Of a DNA stretch of 64,000 nt, positions 24,801-37,210 are shown one piece after another. The number at the start of each line of letters is the position of its first letter. The first letter of the stretch is position 1. This stretch comes from Himantopus leucocephalus (lineage: Eukaryota; Chordata; Aves; Charadriiformes; Recurvirostridae). The position numbers and the translations under genes were made by a program. The notes beneath the pieces were generated by a model. That model made no database searches. It saw only the letters and a program-made list of their open reading frames with translations, and was not told the DNA's origin. The stretch is taken from positions 1,596,880-1,660,879 of the forward strand of contig RSEF01000027.1 in assembly GCA_003993805.1 (NCBI GenBank). Direction: 5' to 3'.

Positions 24801-27800
24801 ACAGACAGCTGCTCTTTATGTAGGTTCTCCACAAACTGGCATGCTAACCATAGGATTAAGTCTGCTTTTAAACGTGTTGGTAGCAAAGTAGGTCTTTTGT
24901 ACACCCTACCATAGGCTCTTCTATTTAAACATCTTAGAAAGCTCTAGATGTTCACTGCTGCTTGCTACTGTGGGGCCAGAGGTCTCCTTTGAAACGTCTG
25001 ATGCTATTTCAAAGCTTTGGCCAACACAGCCGTAAGTTGGAACGGTCAGTGAAGTGCAGCGTAATCTGTTGTAGTGTATGATACAAATGAGGAGCAGAGT
25101 AGGGATGAAAAATTCCGAAAAGCTCAGTTGGCAGCTTGGGGTATAAGCTTTAGCCAGTACAGACAAATAATTGCGTTCTGTATCCTCAGATTAGAAAATA
25201 AGAACCACATTATTCAGCTTTAAAATTATTTAGATTCTTTTCTCGGGGGCATTGTAATTTCCTTTCTTTTTACCCAGATACTTTTAATGTTTGTTTAAGC
25301 TGAGACCACAAAGTGTGCATAATCTTCTAATCTCACAGTCCATTTTAACATACTTAGTTCTACTGTTTTAATTCCATTTGGCTTTCAATTCGGGATAAAA
25401 ATTATAAACACTGTATTTCAGAATGTAGAAGTGAGACACCAAGATCAATCTTTGTGTTAGGGGGAGATTTATTTTAGTTTCAGTTCCCTGTTGGCAACAA
25501 ATAGAGCAGACTAAAAACTAGAGGGAGCTGTTGTTCACAAATAATTCACAAATAATCTCCATTATCACTTATTCTGAAATAAATTAGAAAACTACTCTTT
25601 TAACGGGGGGGGGGGAGGGGGGGGGGGGNGGGAAGGCGGGGGGGAAGTACTGTCCAAAATATGTAGCAATAGCATGGAGAGGAGGATAGATAATTAAGGC
25701 AGAAATAAGGACTACCTGGTCTAATGGAACCACATCTATTACCTATATCGGCGAGAAAGAGAGGGAAGCAAACATGAGGACAAGCGAAAGACTGAATTCA
25801 TCTGTCCTGTGGTTTAAAGGTATAAATGGATGCATTTTCAGTTAGCAATGCATAAAACAGTCTCATTTCACTTTTTGAAACAGCAGAACCAATGCCTAGA
25901 CGGATACTATACATTGGAAATTAAAAATACTGAAGCTGTGTGTGATAAAGCAATGATAAACCAGTAGAGAGCTCCATTCATTGTGAGACTGCTGAATTAG
26001 CTCAGTAACTAGAAGAAAGCCTATTTAATAAACAGAAATGTTTCTGGAAATAAGTATTAAACAATGCAAACAACCTGAATCCTCACCAAATAGTTTCAAA
26101 GTCAGATAAACAGAAATATCTGGAGGGTAAACTTTGTTTCACGAAAAGCTGCAAGATGTAAAAGAATTATCATGTAGTATAACACATGAAATATGTACAA
26201 GCCAAATATATTTGTTGGCACAAAAGTCCTCTGGCGTATTGAAGTAAAACATCCACATATTTTAGGGGTTACCTGATAAGACTCTTGTGGAACTCACCAG
26301 TCATCAGATCACTCTGGACTACTGTCTTTCATTCTGTTCTAATCATAAAACAACGTGAATTTGCTCAGTTCACCACCCTTTCCTGTGGAATATTGAGCAA
26401 ACATCATGTTGTATGTTGATATGGTCTTCCGGGGAAAAAAAAAAAAGGCTTGAACTAGCAGATACTCAACCAAGGGGAGTTTGCTTGCTTGTTTCTCTAG
26501 AACCAAGTTCAGTTACACTGGAATGCTTCCTCACAGATCTTACTCCATGTAACTCCACCAAAAATAGCATATGCAAATATTTCTTTACTTTTCATTTGAG
26601 AATCTATCTTCAAGAATGCAAAATAGGCTTTATAGAGATTTGTGATCTCATCATGGACCTGTACTTTATTAAAAATTGTAAAATCATAATCTTTGAATAT
26701 TCATGCATTATATATCCATAATCTATTGATTTTCACACAACAACAAAATTGCTATGTATCCCTTCCTTGTCTGCAATGTGCACAGGGCTGAAAAAATATT
26801 TCCAGTCGAGCTATTTGAATAGATGATTGGGTTTAGCATTATCTGCATTTTGAATGAAGTTTTCCTCAATGTGCTATTCTGTGCTAGACACATGGCCTTA
26901 GTCTGTCCTGCACCTGAATGAACACCAGTAACGCCGCTTTACCTGGGAACCGCCCGAAAGAATTTAAACACAACTCATGGACTGACTAGTGGCAAGAAAA
27001 ATCTAGGTAAATAGTTGTCTCGGGTTCACTTTTTTAATTGATTGATTGCCACTTGAAGACAAAAAAAAACCCCACCCTAAGAAAGCATGCCTTATCCAGT
27101 CCAACTTACAGGAGTTATTTGGGAGGCAGAGGGTGCATCTGCAGTAGCATTTTGTTCAGATTTGGGCCTTGTACTTTTGAAACAACTCTATAGTCTCCAC
27201 TTACTGTGAAGCAGTCTGGGAGAGCACATACTAAAATGCCTTTCAGATGAAACTTAACTGTAAGACAGGCTCCAGCTGGTCATTAGCATTCATTCGCATG
27301 ATCAGCTGAGCAATAGGCAGCAGTAAAACCTCTTAAAGTGCATATAATGTGGATGTCATGTCCTTGACTCGAACTCTTAGTCTGTAACTCGCATCAGGCT
27401 GCATTACTGCCTGGTGGAGATGTAATCCAGAGTTAGCCAGAGACTGCTGTAAAATGGTACAACGAACTTCCAGGAAAGTAGGGCCAGTCACGAACCCTTT
27501 TCTGACCTCCTTTACCAACATTTGGATGCTCTTTTTTGACTTGGTCTTCTCTACTATGAATCCGTATCACAATAGGTTTTGGGCAGGGGGAAAAAAAAGC
27601 GAGAAGGAAATCAAAACACTGTAGTATGTAATTCTGTTGCTGGAAATATGGTGGAAAAAAACCCCATGAGTCAGAAATCATAACTGTGTATTATTTTGTT
27701 CACCTCATACACTGATGATGGCAGTATAACAACCAAAATAGAGGTGAGGTTGCTAATTGAGCAGTGTATTCAAATTACTATCAGAAATATGCATCAAAAC

Positions 27801-30480
27801 CCGAACACAACTATTACAAAAGCAATGTCACTTAAAAGAGAAAGTGTATGGGAGAGGCATGCACACCCGGCCAAGGCATCCACTCATTGCATGTTTTAGT
27901 ATTAGCCAAGTTCAAGCAAGATTGCTTTGCTTCGTAGAATAGGAAAGCCTGAGCCCAGCCAAGTCAAAGGAATATCATCTGCATTTGCCAATAGTATGCA
28001 TGTTAGGGGATGACTCTGACCTAAATGTAATGACCTGATTTGAGAACAGACTCAACCACATAAGAGAGTGTTTACTCTATAGACATAATTTCACGTTGTA
28101 AAAGACACAGTTTTTCCACATCTGAAGCACGGCGACTCACGCCCTTTAGCCCTCTCTGGGAACTATGTCCGCGCTCTCTCCCATACCACAGGAAAGCACG
28201 GAAGCAACACCCCAACTCCATCTTTTTACTAAACAGTTTAGTACGTAAGACTGCTTACTCGGGCTGTAGAACTGGGTTTGCGTCTCCTTCATAGGAACCC
28301 TCTAGCCACTAAGCTGTTGTCTCCAGAGGAGAGTTCTTGTGTTTTCCTGCCCCCAGTGTTCACTCTGCACGCAGTGTAAACAAATACTGGTAAGGAGGAA
28401 GTTAATACAGTTGTAATCTAGCTGTTGGGGACTGGCAAAGTAGTGCGGGGATCTACGTTTCAGCAGACTGGAACTGAAGTTTCCTCCCCCTTTTTCTGCC
28501 TCAGTGAAATTTCCTCCCTGAAACTCCATTACCCAGACGTGTAGGCTAGGGGAATATGTAATGTTTGTAGCTCTTGAGAGGGTTTAGGCACAAGTAAGAA
28601 ATCTAACTGTCCTGAGTGCTCAGATGCAGCTGGGCATGGTCGGTATTGTTTAGCTCTCCTGGGGCCTTTACTGGAAGATTTAGCTCTTCTTGGCTTTTAT
28701 TCTCTGGATTGCTAGCTGGTAAATCAATAAATAAAATGGTGATTTCCCAAAGAACCCCTTGTGTTAATATACTTTGACCATTTTTCTAATGTCTAAAGTC
28801 TATCACACAACTTTCAAGGGTACTTTGGATTAAGATGAGTTCAATGGAACTACCAAATAATGTTTTGGAAAACAGATTAACCTTTGCTATGAGCCGTGTC
28901 TGTTTTGAGAAATATCATACTCTGATGAGAGATGCAGCACTAAGTTTTCATGTTTAATGCATTTTAACTCTGAGAATCTCCTTATGGCTGTGACAGCAAA
29001 TGGAAAACAGACTATGAACAGCAAGAATCACAGATATCCTGATCTCAGCAGATTAAAAGATATTTGGGAAATAGCATGATGATTGCAGCAGCAGACTCTG
29101 CGTTCTTACGGTGTTCTTAAGAAAGCAGGTATCTGGTGAGATACGATGATCAGACATGGTGTACTGTAGCTGACCATCCTACTGGTAGATGAAACAAGTG
29201 GAAGCTCTGGCTGAGGGGGAAGCAATTCACTTTGCAACTCATCTTGTTTACAGTTATCTAACTTTGAGACGGGGTTAACTTTTACTCACTGGGCTCAGAT
29301 ATGTAATTTCTAGCACTGATGTAAGATTTCCCTGCGTTTTCTATACGAGAAGACCATAGGATTTCCTTGGTTTATTTTGAATCTCTAAGAAATCTATTTT
29401 TTCTCTAATTTCTAGCCTGTGAAACATAGTAAACTGGTGGCTGGGAAGGCTTGCACAAAACCTGCATCAGAGAAAAAAACATGAGTTGTGGCAGCCCCCT
29501 CAATCCTGATGTGTTGTCAGTCAAAGTCAAGACCAAACAAAAAGCTTGCTTTTCCCTTACAGAAAGACAAATATTAACATAGCTCAATAACCTATAATCA
29601 TTTGTCTCTGCCACCTGTAAAAGTCAAGAAAAGTTTCTGGTGAGCACTGTTCTGTGAAAAAACTTTGGGAACGTTTGTTTGTAATCCAGTTTTATAAAGG
29701 AACCAATCCTTATGTGGTCATAGCAAGTGGTTTTTATGTCAGTTCATGCTTGCTGCAGCTTTTGTACTATGGATGAACAATTGTATAGGGAAGAACACTC
29801 AAAATAATGAAGTTTCCATTAGTGGTGTGACAGCTGGTGGCTATGGATGACTGAAACTTTATTAATACCTCACAAGTAGTAGAATATTTGAGTTATCAGT
29901 GTCTTACACTAAGAGCAAGTCCAAGCAAAAACATAACCAAGCTGCTTCTGACGATCAGTAAGACCTCATCCCATGATGCAGATATTATGAACTGCAGTTC
30001 TGGTCCACAAGATGGTGAACAAATGTAGGGTGGGTAACAGAATGATGATACAGGCAGCTCCGCATCACTAATGCATTATTGTGATCCCTTGGACTTACTG
30101 ATGTTAATCCAGCCATTACGTAAGTATGCTCCTAACACGTAACGTCCAACGGCTTCTTGCCTTATTCAGCAATAAGGGGTTTAGGTGAGCTTTATATTTT
30201 CCTCATTCTGCTGTGGAAGCACAGTACAGCTTTGTCATGAACACAAATCTGACCCATGCTTGAGAAACTGAAGGTTGCAGTGGGTGTAGGCACAGCTGAA
30301 AAATGTAATTGTTAATTAATTTTCCTTAAATTAGTTCTCATGGCTTTTAAAATTGTTTTTCTTTTGGATTTTCAAGGTAGGTGCTCTAAAATGGAACCTT
30401 TTGCATTGCCAGTTCTGTATGACCGCAATTTAGTTATGTGTCTGATGACTGGTACATTTGATTGCAACGGTGTGTCATAA
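21852..30480 (-). other. MARCHF10 intron, 8.6 kb
   Basis: Largest confirmed intron. Contains a G-rich homopolymer tract at 25605-25645. No coding exon and no recognisable transposon seen on either strand. Confidence 0.6.
25605..25645. repeat. poly-G tract with one N
   Basis: Almost pure G with one A, one unresolved base (25629) and a short AAGGC break. It could form a G-quadruplex on the plus strand and is also typical of a consensus-calling problem. Confidence 0.85.
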
Positions 30481-30594
30481 CTGCCTGTAGCAAAGATGGA
30501 ACTTTGGGTTTCCCCACTCTGTTTTTCCCTTGTAGTGACATTTTTGTTTCTTTTTAGGCTGTCCTCTGTCCTGCTTCTGTTGTCTCAGACATGC
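30481..30594 (-). pseudogene. MARCHF10: MARCHF10 exon 2, donor site destroyed
   Basis: The acceptor is TTTTGTTCCTTAG, with the exon starting at 30594 in phase 0, as exon 1 requires. It encodes 38 codons beginning ACLRQQKQDRGQPKKKQK, matching recalled mammalian ACLRRQEYRRDPNEKKRD. The next exon begins in phase 0, so the boundary should fall after CAG at 30481. The sequence there is CAG|TTATGA, with no GT. One substitution away, CAG|GTATGA would be a good donor. Reading on meets TGA at 30475-30477. A GT one base earlier, or the GC at 30484-30483, would give the wrong phase. The exon identity is well supported; the destroyed donor is inferred from phase. Confidence 0.7.
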
Positions 30595-33139
30595 CTAAGG
30601 AACAAAACGTATTATTTGGCTGGAATAAGAGAGATTTTTCTGTGTTGTGCACCTGGGTGATATGATCTCATGTCTGAGTGTTCATAATCCATATTCTTTA
30701 TGAGGTACATCACGTGATAAAAGAGTTAATCCACTGAATGACTAAACTCACCACTGATGAGCATAATTAGCTGCCCTGGTAATGCAATAATCTTGGTAAA
30801 TATAAATAACAAACACTGCAATGGTTTATTGGAGCTTAGTATTGTATTTAAAGATGCCCACTGCTAACCCCAGAGATAAAAATCTATAAAATGAGGGAGC
30901 TAATGCTTTCCATGGAGTTTTCTGTTCTCCTTGCCTTACTTGTGAGGAAAACTCATCCTGGACAATAATAATTGCTTGTATTTGTTTTCCGATTATTCTC
31001 ATACCAAAACACTGCAGAAATACTGCCATGAATGCAAGTGGTTTTGCTGTGCAACTGCACAGTGGTCTGGATGATCAGTCTGCACAGCTATTTGGTGTTT
31101 GCTTCGGTTTTCCTATCTTAATGCTGTCATCATCAGTGTGATGAAGTGGAATGACCAGGGCCATTAGGTTCACCTACTTCAGCATTCTCCCAAGGAAAAA
31201 GGAATCTCTGACTAATATCAGCATCACATAGCGACCTCTATCCCTCCACAATCACCTGGCAGAGTGGGATAAAGGGGGAAAAGGGAGCAGTGGCAGAGTG
31301 TATACCAGCAAGGCACAGAGCTTGCTGTCAGCGTGGCCGCTAAAGCTGAATTATTGTATGCCAGAATGCAAAGGACTGTCCTGCCAACTGTAATAGGTGT
31401 AAAGACAGCTGCTGCTTCTGGCCTGTTAAACCTCCCCCAAGGGCTACTTGACCAGCCCAGATAACACGTGACGAGCAATTTAGTGCCAGATAAAATCAGT
31501 GTTTGATGCTGAGCACGCTGAGAATTTGCACAGTATACAGACATATACTTTCTGTATTACTGTGGCTCTGAAATCAGAGTTAAGCTTTAGTGTGCAATTA
31601 CTAGAAAACTATTGTAGAAGTTAAAAAACACTGTTTCCACTAAAAATCAGGAAGCTAAAATACTGCTCAACTTAGAAAGCAAGCCAATTCTCATAGTTTG
31701 GGTCTTAAGGACATATATTTGTACGATGTATAGTTTGTCTAGCCTCGGGATCTTGGCTGGGACTGATAGCGCTACCCCCAAAAGAAGTGAATAAAAGAAA
31801 CTCTACATTTTTCTCACTGGTCTTTATTTGAACATACACTACAAAATTTCCCCCTATAGCATTTAGTTAATATTCTAGCTTGGTCAGAGCTGAGTTTTTT
31901 CTGAAGTTAATGCAAACACTTAAATTTCATCCAAAGTCTTGAAAAAAATGCTAATTTCTGCAACCTATATTTACTTAAAAAAGCTCTTTCTGCCAGAAAT
32001 TGTGCCAGGTTGAAAGTCCTACATAGATCAGCAGTTGTTTGCAGAGAGTGAACAACTATAATGAAGTTGGTGGTAATAGTTCTGTATACCTTCTCAAAAA
32101 TATAAGCAATAGATTCACAGTCTTGCCCATAAATATTATAGTTTGCACCTGCTTGAGTGAGTCGACCTACCTGCCAAAGAAACTATCTTTATTTACATAC
32201 TGGAGACAGACTGTATAGTGTGCTATTCCTAACAAAAGCCCCTATGCTGCTCAATTTTCCCTCCTCCCCCTTAGGCTTTTAAATTATTGACAATAAGACA
32301 GCAGCTGCAAACAGATACACTTATTTCAGCATAGCAGTATCATATTCTAGCATTCTTTCTGGATATTTCTCTTACTGCTTTAGTTTTCCCATTTTAGTTA
32401 GTTTAAAAATCTATTAAAATGTAACAAGTCAATGGACGGACTGTATAAACAGCTCTGCAAAGTTCTAAATTTACTTTCAGTGACTCCATATCAAACTGGC
32501 CCAATCTGCAAATCAACAGATGATTTAACTGCCATCTTTACAGATTTCATCTTGGCTCTAAAATTCATAATGTGATCTCTCTGCCTCTTACATAATTACC
32601 AGTAATAAAGACTAGCATTCAAAATTTAGCTGAGAATTATTTTGATGATGCACGAAGCAGAAGAGGCTCCAGATGCTCTCTTGAATAGCTATCGCTGCTT
32701 AGTAAGCAATTAGGAGTAGTCACAGTTTTTTACTGTATTTAAACAGCAAGTGGGCTACTGGGGCCTAATCCTTATAAAGGCTTGTAAGTGTTACTGATTT
32801 GTAAATAATATTTTAAGGTTAGGAGCAGGAATTTTACTTGTGATAGTATGCAGCTATGACTTTAAGGATCTGTTTGAAATACATACATTAAAGTTTTGAA
32901 ATATTATTAAGTCCTGCATAAAATAAATGTAGTTCTGTACAGAATTAAGATGCTGATGGAAAAGTCGCTGTGTGACTTTCCATCGCTTTTTACAAATGCT
33001 ACGATATAAGATAATGAAATAAAAGGTATGTAATTTAGAAACAGCCATCTTAAAAAAACTACTCTCAGACTTCATATAACCAAGTGGAAATAACTTTTAA
33101 CATATGCTGCAGTGGTTTCTGTATTGCTTTCTGGCCTAC
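30595..33139 (-). other. MARCHF10 first coding intron
   Basis: Donor GTAGGC at 33139, acceptor TTCCTTAG at 30595, phase 0. No other feature seen. Confidence 0.7.
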
Positions 33140-33245
33140 CTGAGACTCTGAATCCACCTTGTATGGTGTTTCCCTCACATACTGAGCACTGCCGATGAAC
33201 TTCTGTCTTTCCTGTGCTTCCCATCTCACACCAGTTAATCAAAGC
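33140..33245 (-). pseudogene. MARCHF10: MARCHF10 exon 1 of coding region, start codon lost
   Basis: The exon has a good acceptor (TTTCTTTGTGTACAG, exon begins at 33245) and donor (TCTCAG|GTAGGC, exon ends at 33140). Thirty codons from 33229 read ...EAQERQKFIGSAQYVRE...KVDSESQ. They align without gaps to the recalled 30-codon start of mammalian MARCHF10 (HEARDRQKF...QY..., KVDSEYQ). The codon at the methionine position (33227-33229) is GTG. An in-frame TGA sits four codons further upstream (33239-33241), and no in-frame ATG follows in this exon or the next. The only nearby ATG (33222-33224) is in another frame. The 16 bases before the GTG would be 5' UTR. Confidence 0.8.
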
Positions 33246-34891
33246 CTGTACACAAAGAAAGTATATTGGTTTTCTTAGATTTGATTCTATTCAAAGGGAA
33301 GGCTGTCTTGCCATCGGTGGCAAACTGAAGCTTTGTCTTACTAATTCTAAACCGTGTAGTTGCAGAATTGCCCACTACCTTAAACAAGTTTGGTCTATTC
33401 ATTAGCAGGAAATTAGTGGCATGAGGGTCTAACACAGCATTAGTTTCGTAGACAGGAAAGTAGGAGTATGATCACAGGGAACTTCAGTAACATATTGTCA
33501 GAATCCAAAATATACTATGGACAGAATTAGTGTTCTTTTCTGAGCAATCCCTAGACCCTGATGATTCATCAAGTCTTTACTAAAATAATAAATTGAAACA
33601 TTCTTGGATCAGTATGTCAGCAGATGTCTTCAGCCTCACCACAATAACACAGGGAGCAAGCGAGGAATACAGAGCCATAAAGACCACTTCAGGATGGACT
33701 GAGCTTCCTTTTGGTGAGCTTGCTTAGACTACAATGTTACAGCTTTATGGGATAATCCTCTTTTTCATCTTTACTCATTTTCACCCTGTTTCTCCTTAGA
33801 ATGATAAACACATCCCGGTATTCGTCATTCCAGACTGGATACAAAGATTGTTTTAACAAAATACATTGTTATGCCAACACAATGATTTCTGTAGTTTGGT
33901 TTAATTCTAATCATAAATCTTGTCTTAACATGTCTGAGAATGACATTACAAGGTACGTACAATAACTGGATGACTCAATATATGCAGAACAAAACCATGT
34001 TCCTGCCTATAGGGAAGGGTGTGGAAGAAGACAGAGAGGGTACCTACCAGACATTTTTCCTATGGTTGTTTGAACCATAGAGAAATAGTTTGGCAGCTTT
34101 GTGGTTTCATATCATGATTTCATCTGTACAAATCACAGGATTGGTTAATATGCCTGATTTACTTTGGGGATTTGAAAGTTGCTAATACCAAAGCATTACC
34201 TTTCTAATTGAAAAATCTGGTCACCTTAGTGCAACTCTACCTTGCCCTCTATTTGGAGCTGCATGTTAGAGACAGAATCCATCTCTCTGTGCTTAGAAGC
34301 TCTCTGCACACCTGAAAATTTATTTGCTGCCCACTATACCATCTTACCTTCTGAGCATATTCAGATGCTTAATCACTCATATTCAACTGAACTGGAAACA
34401 AAGGAGAGGTAATGTGAGAGAAAGGTATAGCAACGTGATTCAAGGATCAGTATGCAAATTTCTGGAGAGAATATTCCAACTGGCCTGTAAAAATAGATGT
34501 GTTCCACGCACCAGAGGAGATAATGTGAGCTATATTCACAGAGAAACTAGGGAGATAAATCAGAAGTGCTAAGAGTAAAACTCATAGACTATTGAGCACA
34601 ATGCAGTCTTTAAGAAAGTACCATGACAACATTTTTCTGAAAGAATCAAAGATATCTAAGCAGATGTCAAAATCAAAGTTTCTTAGATACATTCTCAGAA
34701 TATATATCTTGTATTTCAAGAATTGCTATCAAAAATGATCAAAGGAATCAAGAAAGCTGATAGCAAACTGTTAGTTAGCAACCATTTTGAACTACTTCTC
34801 TTGCTGCCTGAACTATGTAGCATCTGTAAAAGAAAGAGAGAAATGAACCTTGTTGTTGCCTGTGCAAACAGAAAAGATGAACAGTCACCTT

Positions 34892-34957
34892 GGATATTCT
34901 GATATCCAAAAACACTATATAGACGGATATTCTGATATCCAAAACCATTATATAGAC
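34892..34957. repeat. 33-bp tandem duplication carrying a hairpin
   Basis: Two adjacent copies of a 33-base unit (34892-34924 and 34925-34957), differing at about two bases. Each begins with GGATATTCTGATATCC, a 6-bp stem (GGATAT/ATATCC) with a four-base loop. Confidence 0.9.
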
Positions 34958-35187
34958 TTGCCAATAACTCAAAAGATTATCAGAGAGAGATTGTTATAGA
35001 AAATAAAGCTATTTATTTACAGAGGGGAAAATACAATTGAAAAAAAAGTTGACACCGGATCATTAATTGCATACCTGCAACTCCTGCTCTGTGAAAGACA
35101 TGATGTATTCCTATAAACATTGTCTCTTTCACTGTATACAGTGATCACATGCAGGCTGTTAAAGTAGCTTAGCCACCACAACCTATG

Positions 35188-35209
35188 CAAGTTTTGCTTG
35201 CAAAACTTG
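35188..35209. repeat. perfect inverted repeat, 9-bp arms
   Basis: CAAGTTTTG, loop CTTG, then CAAAACTTG. No flanking element recognised. Confidence 0.9.
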
Positions 35210-36871
35210 TCATAAAAACCTTGTAACGCGTCTTCATACTGTTGCTGTTCTCAAGCAATAAACTGCAATGTCACTCATGTAAATGGCCAATGTAACATTG
35301 AAAATACGTCAGCTAAGCGGCAGCAGACAAACAAAATACCTCTCTCTGGCATAAATTGACTGCTTGTTGGCAATCTCAGGGAAATGAAAACAAAGATTAA
35401 GAGAGATGTAAAGAATGACCTTATGCTTTACTTTTTATAACACATTGGGAAGATAGCATGGACAAAATTCCATTGATTCTGGTCATGTCCTACATCTTTA
35501 ATAACAGGTTAAATATTTGGTGTTTTCTGCAGGATTAATATTTACATACAAAAATTAATGATGACTTTTTAGAATTAGAAAGAGAAATGAAGGAGTTGTT
35601 TCCATAAAAGGAAAACCATACTGGCTAATTGTAAATGTATGCCATTCAGTAGCGATGATGAAAATACATAATGCTATTTCTGCAGTTTGTCAGTTTCCAT
35701 GTCTGAATGAGAAATGCAGAGTTGTACTCAGTATAGCTACTGGTGTCCGATGGTACAACCCCTCGTAAAACAGGTTCTGTGAAGGCAGGCCTCGTTTGTA
35801 AGGAATAAGGGAAGGAAAGAGGTGAAGAAGGAAAAGGGGGGGGAATAGGCAGTTGGAGGCTGAATGGTTATTTAAGAAGAAAGGGCAAGAGGCTCTGAAG
35901 CCAGAAGCTATGATTCTCTCCTTAAGATGCTCTGTTTACAAAGGCATTTTCAGTGACTTAATATTTTAAGAACTGTGACACACCAACGCTTGAGAATATT
36001 TTCCATATCAGATAGCCTAAGTCAACCTGCTAAAGTTACTCCCCAAGGGCCAAATTCAGTCTTGTTGCATCACTGAAAGTCTGCTGAAGTTAGTCTGTAT
36101 GCTGGTATTAGTGAAAGGGAAATACAGCTTGGAAAACATAAATATTTTCCATTTATTCTCTTTTCAAACCCGATGCTGAAGACTATCTGGAATTCAAGAA
36201 CTGTCCATGTTGAGGCCACATCCTGCAAAATACATTAAAGCATAACTTAATTCTAGTCTTGTTGTTCACAAATAAAAATCACGTGTTCTGTGGAATTAAG
36301 GTCTGTATTTAGGATTTAATAATCTATCATCATAAAAATAGACACAAATCGCTATTTTAATATCATAATTATAGAGATAATACCATGCTCGTAGTACTGT
36401 GTATGAATGTATTTCCATCAGTAAGACAGAAGTGAGAGCTAGGTCTGTCAGTTGCCTAGGGACTTAAATACTTTGTCTCCATCTTTTTTCCTTGTTTATT
36501 CATTGTATTATCTCCTACAAGTGCAAAGCCTGCAATCCTATATGCATATCAGTGTTGTCCATCCTGGTATCAAAACTAGTCAAAGAACACCAGAAAATAC
36601 AACAGATGAGAACACAGATCATACGGGTCATTATGAGCTACTAAAGAAAGAGTGAGCATCTCTTCTGCCTACTGCATGAAAATGCTGTACTGAAAGAAAA
36701 TCCTCTCTATAATACATTCCTGCCCCCAAAAGGGGTGGGGGGAAAGCTTAGGATGGTCCGTGGATACCCAAAAGTGAATATCAAGAAGTTTATCTTTTGC
36801 TTCTGCAATGAATTGGTGAGATGAGGAAGAGGACGTTGCATCTGGTTTTCATCCCTTTTCTGAAAGAAGGA

Positions 36872-37210
36872 TGTGGAAATGCTAAAGAGAGTTCAAAGAA
36901 GGGCCACAAAAATGATCCAGGTCCTGGAAAACAAGCATTAATGATGTAAGGCTTAAGGAGCTTAACTTATTCAGCTTAATTGAAAAGAAGGTTAAGAGGT
37001 GACTTGATCACTGTGTCTATCTACACACACCTTTAACGAGCACCTGATAGCAAATGGCTTTGCAACAATACTGACAAAGGCAGAACAAGACTTACTGCCT
37101 GCAAAGTTGGCAGGCAAGTTTTAAAACAACCACAATCACGCATTACCTAGTGATGAGGATAATAGAGCAGTGAAACAGCTTACAAGTGATGAACTCACCA
37201 TCACTTGAAA
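36872..37210 (+). mobile_element. old degraded CR1 LINE fragment
   Basis: The plus strand resembles the late ORF2 region of CR1: GAGAGTTCAAAGAAGGGCC followed by ACAAAAATGATCCA (family LERVQRRATKMI), then AAGGAGCTTAACTTATTCAG (family LRELGLFS) and AGAGGTGACTTGATCA (family RGDLI). Near 37197 the words CACCATCACTTGAAAT recall the ESPSLE region close to the CR1 C-terminus. It is heavily mutated and no frame stays open. Boundaries are approximate. Confidence 0.7.

Larger units (their letters stand above)
7927..33245 (-). pseudogene. MARCHF10: MARCHF10 (RING-CH E3 ubiquitin ligase), broken unitary copy with introns
   Basis: Seven minus-strand exons encode, in order, the parts of MARCHF10: an N-terminal segment, a Ser-rich middle exon, the RING-CH domain ([35 protein letters not shown]) and a membrane-associated C-terminal segment. 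In mammals the protein is a C4HC3 E3 ligase expressed mainly in spermatids. RING wording ([22 protein letters not shown]) favours MARCHF10 over its paralogue MARCHF7. Seen breaks: GTG in place of the start ATG, lost GT donor in exon 2, frameshift in exon 3, TAA and paired frameshifts in the large exon, Cys to Arg at a zinc ligand, and two stops plus a deletion in exon 7. Introns are kept, so this is the resident locus and not a retrocopy. A possible last exon lies at 2188-2318. Identity is secure; the pseudogene reading is strong but needs a check against assembly error. Confidence 0.8.

Noticed and set aside
31224..31544. 106-codon minus-strand frame between MARCHF10 exons
   Set aside because: Does not fit MARCHF10 phase or family sequence; likely chance.
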